The notes beneath the pieces are model-generated. The model saw only the letters and a program-made list of their open reading frames with translations, had not been told where the DNA came from and did not search any database. DNA of 64,000 nucleotides from Streptomyces pyxinicus (lineage in GTDB: Bacteria > Actinomycetota > Actinomycetes > Streptomycetales > Streptomycetaceae), in assembly GCF_024753135.1 (NCBI RefSeq), contig NZ_JANUGP010000005.1, positions 1 to 64,000 on the forward strand. The letters are read 5' to 3'. Positions 42,587-51,540 of this stretch are shown one piece after another. The position numbers and the translations under genes were made by a program. How positions within the stretch are numbered: the first letter of the stretch is position 1; the number at the start of each line of letters is the position of its first letter.

Positions 42587-43414
42587 TCAGCCCCGCCCCG
42601 CCCCCTGCGACCCGGTGGCCCGCAGGAACTCGCGCAGGATGCGCTCCCCGGCCAGGACGCCCCGCTCCGGCAGGGCGCTGATCTCCGGGGCCGTCCAGTC
42701 CGCCTCGGCCAGTTCGCCGTGGCCGGGGCGCCAGCCCCGGTCGGCGGCGAGCAGCAGGTCGGCGTCGAGCAGCGAGTCACCGGCGGCCAGCGTCAGCCGC
42801 GCCCCCGTGCGCCGGGCGACCTCGCGCACGGCGGCGCTCTTGGTGAGCGGCTTCGGTACGGCGTAGATCTTGCGGCCCTGGAGGGAGACCGTCCAGCCGC
42901 GGTTCTCCGCCCACACCGCCAGCTCCTTCACCCAGTCCTCGTTCAGCAGCTCGCGCTCGACCACGAGGTAGGCGAACAGGTCCTCGGCGGTGCGGTGCTT
43001 GCGCACCCAGACCGGGTCGGCGGAGCGCAGCAGGTGCTCGCGGACCTCGTCCAGCGGCGCGCACTCGTCGGCGAGCCGTGCCTGCACGCTCGCGTGCCAG
43101 CCGGCGTCCGTGACCCCGTCCACCAGCAGGTGCCCGCCGTTGGCGCAGATCGCGTACTTCGGCGGCGGCCCGGGCAGGTTGATGCGCTGGTACTGCTTGC
43201 GGGTGCGGGTCGTGGTCGGCACGAAGACGGCCGCGTCGCCGAGTTCGGTGAGCAACCCGGCCGCCGTCTCCGTCATGTAGGAGAGGGGCCGGGCCTCGTG
43301 CACCTCCACGCACAGCAGCCGGGGGGCCCGCGCGTCCGGCATGGTCAGGGCAAGGGCCGCCGCGGAGTAGATCAGCGTGCGGTCGAGGTCGCTGGCCACC
43401 AGCACCGGGGTCAC
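42587..43414 (-). CDS. HAD-superfamily phosphatase of the Ter cluster
   Basis: A 275-residue enzyme. GTG 43414 forms a GTGA overlap with the stop of the upstream PRTase-fusion gene, so the two are translationally coupled. HAD motif I is LVASDLDRTLIYSAAALA; the C-terminal motif is RLTLAAGDSLLDADLLLAAD, with the double acidic residues for Mg2+. A capping part of about 150 residues lies between. In Ter systems a HAD phosphatase of this kind is predicted to act in making a nucleoside-like metabolite with the PRTase and the CitE-like lyase. Confidence 0.88.
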   Translation of the reverse strand: MTPVLVASDLDRTLIYSAAALALTMPDARAPRLLCVEVHEARPLSYMTETAAGLLTELGDAAVFVPTTTRTRKQYQRINLPGPPPKYAICANGGHLLVDGVTDAGWHASVQARLADECAPLDEVREHLLRSADPVWVRKHRTAEDLFAYLVVERELLNEDWVKELAVWAENRGWTVSLQGRKIYAVPKPLTKSAAVREVARRTGARLTLAAGDSLLDADLLLAADRGWRPGHGELAEADWTAPEISALPERGVLAGERILREFLRATGSQGAGRG

Positions 43415-45966
43415 CGGGTCACCGCCTTGCCGTCGGCGCCCGTCGCGCCCCGGGTGTACTTCGGGTGGATCAGTCCGACGCAGCTGTACGGCAGCTCGCC
43501 GACCTCCTCCACGGGCACCCCGCGTTGCTCCGCGAGCAGCCGTACGTGGTCCAGGTCGGCCCCGGCACCGGCGCGGGCGAGGATCTTCCAGGGGACGCGG
43601 CGCAGCAGCACCCGGGTGGTCTCGCCGACGCCCGGCTTGACGAGGTTCACGTCGTGGATGCCGTACTCCTCGCTGATCCGCTCCACGGCCCGCCAGCCCT
43701 CCCAGGTCGGTGACCGGTCCTCGGCCATCAGTTCCTTGGCGGCCGAGTCGGCGGACTCGGCGACCTCCGGGAAGCGGGCGCAGACGGTGTCCAGGAAGGC
43801 CACGGAGACGTCGGCGGCGGCGAGCTCGCGGTAGAACTTGGCGCCGTGGAAGTCGTCGGGCCCCACCAGGTCGGCACGGAGCACGGTGCGGGATATCAGG
43901 CCGGAGACGGTCGAGTTGAGGCAGGCGGAGGGGATGAGGAAGTCCTCGCGGGTGCCGTAGGTGCGCACGCAGGAGCCCGGGTCGGCGAGCACGGCGATCT
44001 CCGGGTCGAAGCCGGTGACACCCTCCTCGGCCGCGAACTCCTCGATGGCGTCGGCGAGTTCACGGGTGATGGCGCCCTTGCCGGTCCAGCCGTCGACGAA
44101 CACGACGTCCCGGGGGTCGTGGTGGGCGGCCAGCCAGCGCAGCGCGTTGGCGTCGATGCCCCGGCCGCGCACGATGGACACGGCGTAGTGCGGCAGGTCG
44201 AGACCGTGCCGGAATTTCGCCCAGCGGCGCATCAGGACACCGACCGGCGTCCCGGCGCGGGCGAGCGAGACGAGGACCGGGCGGGGCGAGCGCTCGGCCA
44301 GGACGGTCTCGGTGACCACGCCGACGGCCCGGGCGATCCGGGCGGCGGAGGCGTCCAGCGCGGAGTGGAACAGCCGCTGGTACGCCTCGCTGGGCTGGTA
44401 CTCGACGGGCAGGGACTCGGCGTAGTGCGCGCCGCCGCTCTGGATGGCCTCCTCGCGCTCCTCGGTGGGCGCCTCCAGGGTGACGTCGGAGAGGTCCTGG
44501 AGCAGCCAGCCGACCTCCTCGGGTGCGTACGAGGAGAACGCGGGGCCGCGGAGGGGCTCGGGCAGCATGGCCGGCCTTTCGGGAGCGTGCGGGGGCTCGG
44601 GGACGTAGGAGGGGACGACCGCGAGCAGGACGTGCGGGACGTGCGCCGCGAGCCGGGCGAGGAGTCCGCCGGGGGCGTGCAGGGCGGGGGTGTCACCGGT
44701 GGAGTCGACCACGGCGACGACGGTGTCGAAGCCGCCGCCGGCGACGTTGTAGGCGTAGCGCTCGCCGGGCCCGTCGGCCGGGTCGTCGTGGGCGGGGAAG
44801 ACCAGGCGGCTGCGGATGGCGTAGCCCGGGTCGTCCAGCGCGAGCACGGGTGAGCGGGTGGTGGTGGAGAACCGCACCTCGGCGTCCGTGACCCGCTCCA
44901 GCCGCTCGGCGAGCCGCAGCGGGGCGTACATCAGCTCCTCGGTGCCGAGAACGAGGACCCGGCGGGCGCCGGCGGGCAGCGCCTCGGCCATCCGGCCGGC
45001 CATGGCGGGCAGGGCGGCGTCGAGGCGGGCACGGTGGGCGGGGGTGAACCCGTGCCGGCCGCCGTCGGGGAGGCCGGGGGGCCAGTGGAGGTCGACGGTG
45101 TCAGTACCGCCCGGCGGAAGCGCCCCGCCAGGGGCGCGGGGAACTGCGCGATCAGCCACGGTGGACCCGCACCCGGCGGACGGGGACTGGGACCCGGCCT
45201 CGGAACCGCCCCCGGACCCGGACTCGGACCCGGACTCGTGCCGGGCGACCAGTGCCCGCCCCTTCTCCAGCACACCGTCCGGCAGCCGTACGGTCCCGGA
45301 CGCGGTGGCGACGACATCGACCCGCGCCCCGATCTCCGCCGCGAACTCCCGCAGCCGCCCGCTGTCCTCGGGCGAGCGCATGTCCACCAGCGCGACGATC
45401 ACGTACCGGTCCCGGGGATGGCGTGCGTGCAGGTCGCGGATGGTGTTGAGGACGGTGTTGCCGGTGGAGAACTCGTCGTCCACCAGCACCAGCGGCCCGG
45501 CGCCGGACAGCAGCGCGGGGTCCTCGGGCAGCAGCAGGTGCGAGGTGGCGTGGGAGTGGGCCTCCTCGAAGCCCCCGGCGGCGGCGACCCCGGCCACCGG
45601 GCGCCGCGTGGAGTGCAGGTACGGCGCGCCGCCCAGCCCGTCGGCCACCGCGTGCCCGAGTCCGGTCGCGGTCTCCGCGTACCCGAGGACGACCGCGGCG
45701 GAGCCGGTGTCCCCGTCGCCGTCGCCGTCGCCGAGCAGGTCGCGCACCTGGTGGCCCAGGCGGAGGCCGTGGTCGTACACCACGGCGGGCGACTGGGGTA
45801 TGTGCTTGCCGAGCACGTGGGAGACCAGCAGGTGGGCGCGTTTGGGGTTGCGGCGCAGCGCCAGCCCGAGCAGGGCCGGCAGCGCGTCGTCGCCCACGAG
45901 TTCGACCCCGAGCCGTTCGGCGACCCAGGTGCCGGTCCAGACCCCGTCGTTCACTGCGTTGTTCAT
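43411..45966 (-). CDS. PRTase - TRSP - StiP - PELOTA multidomain fusion of the Ter cluster
   Basis: An 851-residue protein. Residues 1-240 are a PRTase_2 domain with the PRPP loop GPLVLVDDEFSTGNTVLNTI. A Ser/Gly/Pro linker (240-290) follows. The TRSP domain (290-480) includes RRVLVLGTEELMYAPLRLAE and RFSTTTRSPVLAL. From 485 on lies a StiP-like (cysteine-protease or PRTase-like) domain with FSSYAPEEVGWLLQDLSDV, GGAHYAESLPVEYQPS, VLVSLARAGTPVGVLMRRW and VVFVDGWTGKGAITREL. The C-terminal 90 residues resemble the PELOTA RNA-binding domain (GETTRVLLRRVPWKILARAG, ELPYSCVGLIHPKYTRG). Comparative genomics assigns these domains to a stress-linked nucleoside pathway. Usually they are encoded separately. 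Confidence 0.86.
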   Translation of the reverse strand: MNNAVNDGVWTGTWVAERLGVELVGDDALPALLGLALRRNPKRAHLLVSHVLGKHIPQSPAVVYDHGLRLGHQVRDLLGDGDGDGDTGSAAVVLGYAETATGLGHAVADGLGGAPYLHSTRRPVAGVAAAGGFEEAHSHATSHLLLPEDPALLSGAGPLVLVDDEFSTGNTVLNTIRDLHARHPRDRYVIVALVDMRSPEDSGRLREFAAEIGARVDVVATASGTVRLPDGVLEKGRALVARHESGSESGSGGGSEAGSQSPSAGCGSTVADRAVPRAPGGALPPGGTDTVDLHWPPGLPDGGRHGFTPAHRARLDAALPAMAGRMAEALPAGARRVLVLGTEELMYAPLRLAERLERVTDAEVRFSTTTRSPVLALDDPGYAIRSRLVFPAHDDPADGPGERYAYNVAGGGFDTVVAVVDSTGDTPALHAPGGLLARLAAHVPHVLLAVVPSYVPEPPHAPERPAMLPEPLRGPAFSSYAPEEVGWLLQDLSDVTLEAPTEEREEAIQSGGAHYAESLPVEYQPSEAYQRLFHSALDASAARIARAVGVVTETVLAERSPRPVLVSLARAGTPVGVLMRRWAKFRHGLDLPHYAVSIVRGRGIDANALRWLAAHHDPRDVVFVDGWTGKGAITRELADAIEEFAAEEGVTGFDPEIAVLADPGSCVRTYGTREDFLIPSACLNSTVSGLISRTVLRADLVGPDDFHGAKFYRELAAADVSVAFLDTVCARFPEVAESADSAAKELMAEDRSPTWEGWRAVERISEEYGIHDVNLVKPGVGETTRVLLRRVPWKILARAGAGADLDHVRLLAEQRGVPVEEVGELPYSCVGLIHPKYTRGATGADGKAVTR
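45120..45175. repeat. REP-like palindromic element inside the fusion gene's linker
   Basis: GCGCCCCGCCAGGGGCGC (45120-45137) is a palindrome, followed by GGGGAACTGCGCGATCAGCC to about 45175. This motif looks like a repeat often seen between Streptomyces genes. Here it is translated in frame as part of the Pro/Gly linker. Confidence 0.6.
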
Positions 45967-46004
45967 GCGTTCCTTGGATCGGAAGGGCCGGGGTGTCCGG
46001 CCGG

Positions 46005-47171
46005 TCAGCCGGTTATCCCGGCGGCGAGCAGCTCCACGAAGCCGACGTCCTCGCCCGCCACGCCGAAGACCTCGGCGCGCAGGAGGGTCCGCTCGGCCCA
46101 GGCGCGGTGCGGCTTCACCTCGTTCATCTTGTTGGTGTACGCCGACCTCAGTACACCCCCACCGCCGCGTTCCGGCCGCAGGATGTCCGCCGCGTCGCTG
46201 AACTCCTCGTGGCTGACGACGGACAGCGCGTGCACGGGCAGGACGTGGGAGGGGTGGATGCAGGTCTTGCCGAGCAGGCCGTTGGCCTGGTCCAGGGAGA
46301 TCTCCCGGAGCAGCCCGTCCATGGCGTGCTCGATGAGCTTCTCGCGCAGTTCGACGGCGCGCACCTCAAGGAAGGGGCTCTGTCGCAGCTGGGGCTTGAA
46401 GACGCGCTCGGGGACGCGGAAGTACTCCCAGACGGGCCCGGTGACGGTGAACCCGGTGCCGTCGGCCCGGCCGAGCATGTTGACCACGTCGGCGATCACG
46501 GACGCCACGATCTGCACGTCGTACGCGGTCATGTCGGGGGCGCGGCGCAGCCCGTAGGAGGAGCAGAAGTCGGTGACGCCGAGGCGGAGGGCGAGGACCC
46601 GGTCGCGGTACTTGTCGACGGCGCGGGCGATGCCCTCCAGGGTGTCCACGCGGGACTCGCGGTAGAGCAGCTCCGGGGACTCCAGCACCGGCATGGCGAA
46701 GAGCCGCTGCCCGCTCGCGGACTCGGCGGCGGTCAGGGCCTCCAGGAAGGGGATGCCGCGCTCGCCGGTGAACTTGGGCAGCACGAAGCCGGACAGCAGC
46801 CGGGCGCTCGGGCCGAGGCGGTGCACGAGGTCGGGGATCTGCTCGGGGGTGCGGACCCGGATGAAGAGCAGGGGCGGTTCCGCGCCGGGGCGGGCGGCGA
46901 GGTCGGCGAACTGGCGCACCAGGTTCGCCTCGCCGGCCGGCACCTCCGCGTCGTCGATCGAGTCCTCCAGGCACAGCACCATCGAGACCACGCCCCTGGC
47001 CGCCTGCTTGAGGACGTCGTCGGCGAGCCGGGGCCGGGTCGCCGGGCTGTAGAGCGTGGCGCCCAAGGCCGCGGAGAGCAGCCGGGCCGGGGAGTCGGCG
47101 GTGAAGGCGCACGGCTCCTGGTGGAAGAGGCGCTGTCGCACCTCGGGGGCGATGTGCCCGAAATGACGCAT
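46005..47171 (-). CDS. HpcH/HpaI-CitE-like aldolase/lyase of the Ter cluster
   Basis: A 388-residue enzyme from ATG 47171 (MRHFGHIAPEVRQRLFHQEP, GGGAG upstream). The CitE/HpcH TIM-barrel is visible: VSMVLCLEDSIDDAEVPAGE (metal-site Glu/Asp), PLLFIRVRTPEQIPDLV, LLSGFVLPKFTGERGIPFLE, LFAMPVLESPELLYRES and LRLGVTDFCSSYGLRRAPDM. The end GLLGKTCIHPSHVLPVHAL is the closing lyase motif. It is the first gene of the CitE-PRTase-HAD operon. In Ter systems it is predicted to supply or cut a carbon unit for the metabolite. Confidence 0.9.
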   Translation of the reverse strand: MRHFGHIAPEVRQRLFHQEPCAFTADSPARLLSAALGATLYSPATRPRLADDVLKQAARGVVSMVLCLEDSIDDAEVPAGEANLVRQFADLAARPGAEPPLLFIRVRTPEQIPDLVHRLGPSARLLSGFVLPKFTGERGIPFLEALTAAESASGQRLFAMPVLESPELLYRESRVDTLEGIARAVDKYRDRVLALRLGVTDFCSSYGLRRAPDMTAYDVQIVASVIADVVNMLGRADGTGFTVTGPVWEYFRVPERVFKPQLRQSPFLEVRAVELREKLIEHAMDGLLREISLDQANGLLGKTCIHPSHVLPVHALSVVSHEEFSDAADILRPERGGGGVLRSAYTNKMNEVKPHRAWAERTLLRAEVFGVAGEDVGFVELLAAGITG

Positions 47172-47347
47172 GGGACTCCCTCGGGGTGCGCAGCCAGTCT
47201 CTGGAAACGGTAAAGGGTGGCCGGTAATAGTACGTAGGGACCCATGTCCGGGGTTCCCCGCGGGCATGAATTTCCGGTAACTCGCCCGTGTCGGCGCCGA
47301 CACCCCCCGCATTGTCGTGGCCAGGACCGAGAAGGCAGGATGACGGC

Positions 47348-48130
47348 ATGACGCACGCGATGCTGAAGGGGTCCAACGTCCCGCTGGAGGCCACCACGGT
47401 GCGCGCCGTGCTGCGCTGGACCCCCGGGCAGGGGGTTCCGGACGTGGACGTCTCGGCACTGCTGCTGGGTGCCGACGGCCAGGTGCGCTCCGACGAGGAC
47501 TTCGTCTTCTACAACCAGCCCCGGCACCCGTCCGGGGCGGTGTGGCGGCTCGGCAAGAAGCGGATCGCCGACGGTCTGACCGACACGATCCAGTCGGACC
47601 TGGCCGGTGTCGAGCCGGGCGTCGGCCGGATCCTGCTGGTCGCCTCGGCGGACGGCGAGCCCTTCGACCGGGTGCCGGCGCTGGGCATCTCGCTGTACGA
47701 CGCGACGCTCGCCGACGGTGAGCCGCTGGCGCGGTTCGACATCAGGCCCGAGACCGGGGCCGAGACGGCGCTGATCTGCGGTGAGCTGTACCGGCGCGGG
47801 GAGGGCTGGAAGTTCCGGGCGCTGGGCGAGGGCTACTCGAACGGGCTGAAGGGGCTCGCGACGGACTTCGGCATCTCCGTGGACGAGTCGGAGGCGGCGG
47901 ACGGCGAGCGGACGCCGGAGCCGACGGCGGCGCCGGGCGCGCTGCCTCCCGAGCGGCCGTTCACTCCGGAGCCGCAGGTGTCCGTGCCGCAGGTGTCCAT
48001 GGAGCCGCCGACGGCCGCGGTGCCGCAGCAGCCGCCGGCGTACGGGTATCCGCAGACGATGCCTCCGGCGGTGGGAGGGGACCCGGGGTTCCGGCTGCCG
48101 CCGCAGGGCCCGCAGTTCGTGGGGCGTTAG
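47348..48130 (+). CDS. TerD-family stress protein with Pro-rich C-terminal extension
   Basis: A 260-residue protein from ATG 47348. Residues 1-180 are a TerD domain (MLKGSNVPLEATTVRAVLRW, DVDVSALLLGADGQVRSDED, FVFYNQPRHPSG, GELYRRGEGWKFRALGEGYS). The Ca2+-site Asp residues of TerD are partly kept (PDVDVSALLL). The last 80 residues are Pro/Gln/Gly-rich and disordered (PAYGYPQTMPPAVGG). It is divergent from the CitE-like gene across 176 bases, suggesting joint control. TerD proteins act in tellurite, metal and oxidative stress response. Confidence 0.9.
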   Translation: MTHAMLKGSNVPLEATTVRAVLRWTPGQGVPDVDVSALLLGADGQVRSDEDFVFYNQPRHPSGAVWRLGKKRIADGLTDTIQSDLAGVEPGVGRILLVASADGEPFDRVPALGISLYDATLADGEPLARFDIRPETGAETALICGELYRRGEGWKFRALGEGYSNGLKGLATDFGISVDESEAADGERTPEPTAAPGALPPERPFTPEPQVSVPQVSMEPPTAAVPQQPPAYGYPQTMPPAVGGDPGFRLPPQGPQFVGR

Positions 48131-48153
48131 GTTCCTCGGCCTCCGGAACGGCT

Positions 48154-48888
48154 CTAGCGGTCCGCCTTCGTCTTGTAGCCCCTGCCCCACTGGAGTCCCC
48201 AGCCGTAGAGGCGGTCCAGTTCGCCCTGGAAGCCGTAGACGAACTTGACCTCGCGGCGGACCGTCAGCTCGTCCTTGACGTTCTCGATGAGGACCACCGC
48301 GCAGGAGCGGGCCTGGGGGTGGCGTTCGTCGAGGCTGACCTCGATACGGGGGCCGTTGCTCGGGTAGAGCGTGACGATCGCGTGGGTGCGGTCGAAGGCC
48401 GGGGTCTGGTCGTAGATGTAGACGAACACCAGCAGGCGTTTGATGGCGTCCTTGTGGTCCAGGTTGACGTACATGGTCTCGCCGGAACCGGAGCCGAACC
48501 GGTCGTCGCCGCTGAGCTTGATGTACGGCGGGGCGTTGACGTCGCCCAGGTAGCCGCCGAGGGGCTGGACGACGCCCTTGGTGCCGTCCGCCAGCTCGTA
48601 CAGGCAGCCGAGGTCGAGGTCGACGTTGACCATGCTCTGCCCGTGGCCCTGCACCTCCGGCGGTTTGAGGGCCTTGAAGGGGTGGCGGAACAGGCTGGTG
48701 CGCTGGGTGCCGAAGTCGGACGTCCGCATCCGCCAGGACAGGTTGACCCGCAGGTTGCCGGTGGCCGCGTCCTGTTTCGTGAGGGACACGGCCTGGTGGC
48801 GCCGGGTCAGCTCGATGGCGTTGGTCGCGGCGCTGCCGGAGTCGAAGTCGGCGGCCCGGCCGCCGAGCAGTCCGTCGAAGAGTCCCAT
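48154..48888 (-). CDS. TerA-like tellurium-resistance family protein
   Basis: A 244-residue protein from ATG 48888. The TerD-related fold appears as NVDLDLGCLYELADGTKGVV, then YIKLSGDDRFGSGSGETMYV and KRLLVFVYIYDQTPAFDRTH, with IEVSLDERHPQARSCAVVLI. The ELADG-KGVVQPLGG and PPYIKLSGDDR motifs are those of TerA rather than TerD. It ends YGWGLQWGRGYKTK. It lies behind the TerC-like gene and is probably co-expressed. Confidence 0.85.
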   Translation of the reverse strand: MGLFDGLLGGRAADFDSGSAATNAIELTRRHQAVSLTKQDAATGNLRVNLSWRMRTSDFGTQRTSLFRHPFKALKPPEVQGHGQSMVNVDLDLGCLYELADGTKGVVQPLGGYLGDVNAPPYIKLSGDDRFGSGSGETMYVNLDHKDAIKRLLVFVYIYDQTPAFDRTHAIVTLYPSNGPRIEVSLDERHPQARSCAVVLIENVKDELTVRREVKFVYGFQGELDRLYGWGLQWGRGYKTKADR

Positions 48889-48993
48889 GTCCCGCCCCCA
48901 GGTTTCGTTCCCGCACGCCGTCGGGGCGGCCGAGCGCGTCGGCCGCCCCGCTCGAAGCGTTCCTCACCGGACGGGGTGCCACACCCCGGACGG

Positions 48994-50139
48994 TCAGACC
49001 CCCGAGGGGATCTCGGCCTTCTCGTCCGAACCGGACTCCCCTCCGGCCGCCGCCAGCGCGCGGTTGCGGCGCACGGAGGACCAGAAGGACCAGGCGATCA
49101 GGACGACGCCGACGAGGCCCGTGATCACCTCGTTGATCTCGTACTGGATGGTGACCATGAGGATCACGGCCAGGGCGCCGATCGCGTAGTGGGCGCCGTG
49201 CTCCAGGTAGACGTAGTCGTCGAGGGTGCCCTGGCGGACCAGGTAGACGGTCAGCGACCGGACGTACATGGCGCCGATGCCGAGGCCGAGCGCCATCAGG
49301 ACGATGTCGTTGGTGATGGCGAAGGCGCCGATCACACCGTCGAAGGAGAAGGACGCGTCCAGGACCTCCAGGTAGAGGAACATGAAGAACGCGGCCTGGC
49401 CGGCCAGCACGACCGCCGAGCGCTGCTTGCCGCTGCGGGCGGCCTCTTCCTCCGCCTCGTGCTCGCGCTCCTCCTCTTCCTCCAGCTTGTCCTCGAAGTA
49501 GCCGGAGAGACCGCCGACGACCATGTAGGTGATCAGGCCGGCGATGCCGGCGATCAGGACCGTCTGCGCCTTGTCGACGTGCGCGCCGCCGTGCTGGTGG
49601 GCGTGGGTGGCGAAGGTGAAGGAGGTGACGAGCAGGACGATCAGGGCGATGCAGACCGACAACATGTCGACCTTGCCGAGCTTGGCCAGGGGCCGCTCGA
49701 TCCAGCGCAGCCACTGGATGTCCCGGTCCTCGAAGATGAAGTCCAGGAAGATCATCAGCAGGAACATGCCACCGAACGCGGCGATAGCGGGGTGGGCGTC
49801 GGTGACCAGCTGCTGGTAGCGGTCCTTGTTGTTGAGCGCGAGGTCGACGGCCTCGATCGGCCCCATCTTGGCGCTGATGGCGACGATGACGACGGGGAAG
49901 ACCAGGCGCATGCCGAAGACGGCGATGAGCACGCCGACCGTGAGGAAGATCTTCTGCCAGAAGGGGCTCATCTTCTTCAGGATCCCGGCGTTGACGACCG
50001 CGTTGTCGAAGGACAGCGAGATCTCCAGCACGGCCAGGATCGCCACGATACCGAAGGCGGTCCAGCCACCGTAGAAGGCCGCCGCGACCAGGCCGAGCGC
50101 GGTGATCGCGAACGACCAGCCGAAGGTTTTGAGAAGCAC
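48994..50139 (-). CDS. TerC-like integral membrane protein (DUF475)
   Basis: A 381-residue protein with about nine helices. TerC-family signatures include AVLEISLSFDNAVVNAGILK, with the conserved Asp-Asn in a helix, and its repeat VLDASFSFDGVIGAFAITND in the second half. A charged loop EDKLEEEEEREHEAEEEAAR lies in the middle. TerC proteins are linked to metal (Mn2+) efflux or to a membrane platform for Ter complexes. It sits downstream of two terD genes, on the same strand. Confidence 0.92.
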   Translation of the reverse strand: MLLKTFGWSFAITALGLVAAAFYGGWTAFGIVAILAVLEISLSFDNAVVNAGILKKMSPFWQKIFLTVGVLIAVFGMRLVFPVVIVAISAKMGPIEAVDLALNNKDRYQQLVTDAHPAIAAFGGMFLLMIFLDFIFEDRDIQWLRWIERPLAKLGKVDMLSVCIALIVLLVTSFTFATHAHQHGGAHVDKAQTVLIAGIAGLITYMVVGGLSGYFEDKLEEEEEREHEAEEEAARSGKQRSAVVLAGQAAFFMFLYLEVLDASFSFDGVIGAFAITNDIVLMALGLGIGAMYVRSLTVYLVRQGTLDDYVYLEHGAHYAIGALAVILMVTIQYEINEVITGLVGVVLIAWSFWSSVRRNRALAAAGGESGSDEKAEIPSGV

Positions 50140-50188
50140 TGGCTACCCCATCATCTCTGTACGGGACTCCCCCGCGCCGCACGCGGCT

Positions 50189-50767
50189 TTACGAAACGTT
50201 GACTCCGAAGTCTAGGGCGATGCCGCGCAGGCCGGACGCGTACCCCTGTCCTACCGCCCGGAACTTCCATTCGCCCTGGTAGCGATAGAGCTCGCCGAAG
50301 ATCATCGCGGTTTCGGTGGAGGCGTCCTCGCTGAGGTCGTAGCGCGCCAGCTCCTGGCCGTCGGCCTGGTTGACCACGCGGATGAACGCGTTGGAGACCT
50401 GCCCGAAGGTCTGCCCGCGCTCGTCGGCCATGTGGATGGAGACCGGGAAGATGATCTTCTCGCAGTGCGCCGGCACCGCGGGGAGGTCGATCAGGATGGA
50501 CTCGTCGTCGCCCTCGCCCTCACCGGTGAGGTTGTCACCGGTGTGCTCGACCGAGCCGTCGGGGCTCTTGAGCTGGTTGTAGAACACGAACCACTCGTCG
50601 CCCAGCACCCGGTTCCCGGCGCCGCACAGCAGGGCGCTGGCGTCCAGGTCGAAGGGGGCGCCGGTGGTGGACCGGGCGTCCCAGCCGAGCCCGATCAAGA
50701 CGTTGCTGAGGTTCGGTGCGGCCTTGGAGAGGGAGACATTGCCTCCCTTGGCGAGCGTGACGCCCAT
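50189..50767 (-). CDS. terD: TerD-family protein
   Basis: A 192-residue protein that starts [20 protein letters not shown], the classical TerD opening. The Ca2+-binding parts are [20 protein letters not shown] and [20 protein letters not shown]. The centre has [20 protein letters not shown] and the end [20 protein letters not shown]. It is full-length and close in sequence to the next terD upstream, a tandem duplication. It belongs to a terD-terD-terC-terA series on the minus strand. Confidence 0.95.
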   Translation of the reverse strand: MGVTLAKGGNVSLSKAAPNLSNVLIGLGWDARSTTGAPFDLDASALLCGAGNRVLGDEWFVFYNQLKSPDGSVEHTGDNLTGEGEGDDESILIDLPAVPAHCEKIIFPVSIHMADERGQTFGQVSNAFIRVVNQADGQELARYDLSEDASTETAMIFGELYRYQGEWKFRAVGQGYASGLRGIALDFGVNVS

Positions 50768-50868
50768 GTGGTCCTCCCCTTGTGGTGCTTCCCTGTTGTC
50801 CTGCGCGTCCGGCGCCGCCCGTAAACGGTGCGGCGCCGGACGGTAGGGGTATCCGAACCCTGCCGGGA

Positions 50869-51444
50869 TCAGACGTTGACCCCGAAGTCCTGCGCGATGC
50901 CGCGCAGGCCCGAGGCGTAGCCCTGGCCGATGGCGCGGAACTTCCACTCCGCGCCGTTGCGGTACAGCTCGCCGAAGACCATGGCGGTCTCGGTGGAGGC
51001 GTCCTCGCTCAGGTCGTAGCGAGCGATCTCCTGCTGGTCGGCCTGGTTCACGACGCGGATGAAGGCGTTGCGGACCTGGCCGAAGGACTGCTGGCGGTTC
51101 TCGGCGTCGTAGATCGACACCGGGAAGACGATCTTCTCGACGTCGGCCGGGACGCCGGCCAGGTTGACCTTGACCTGCTCGTCGTCGCCCTCGCCCTCAC
51201 CGGTGAGGTTGTCGCCGGTGTGCTCGACCGAGCCGTCGGGGCTCTTGAGGTTGTTGAAGAAGACGAAGTGCTGGTCGCTCGCGACCTTGCCGGCGTTGTT
51301 CAGCAGCAGCGCGCTGGCGTCGAGGTCGAAGTCCGTGCCGGTCGTGGTGCGCACGTCCCACCCGAGACCGACGATGACGGCGGTCAGGCCCGGGGCCTCC
51401 TTCGTCAGCGATACGTTGCCGCCCTTGCTGAGGCTGACTCCCAC
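50869..51444 (-). CDS. terD: TerD-family protein
   Basis: A 191-residue protein starting [20 protein letters not shown]. Ca2+-site segments are [20 protein letters not shown] and [20 protein letters not shown]. The sequence [20 protein letters not shown] is shared exactly with the tandem copy at 50189. It is the first gene of the minus-strand ter series; its upstream region (51445-51540) should hold the promoter. Confidence 0.95.
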   Translation of the reverse strand: MGVSLSKGGNVSLTKEAPGLTAVIVGLGWDVRTTTGTDFDLDASALLLNNAGKVASDQHFVFFNNLKSPDGSVEHTGDNLTGEGEGDDEQVKVNLAGVPADVEKIVFPVSIYDAENRQQSFGQVRNAFIRVVNQADQQEIARYDLSEDASTETAMVFGELYRNGAEWKFRAIGQGYASGLRGIAQDFGVNV

Positions 51445-51540
51445 GGGTCCTCCTGTGGTCTTCCGGGGCCCTCGGCCCCCTCGTGCTTCGGATAGGGGAT
51501 CAACGTGCCGATCCTAGTGACGGGTTCCCGCACCCGCAGA

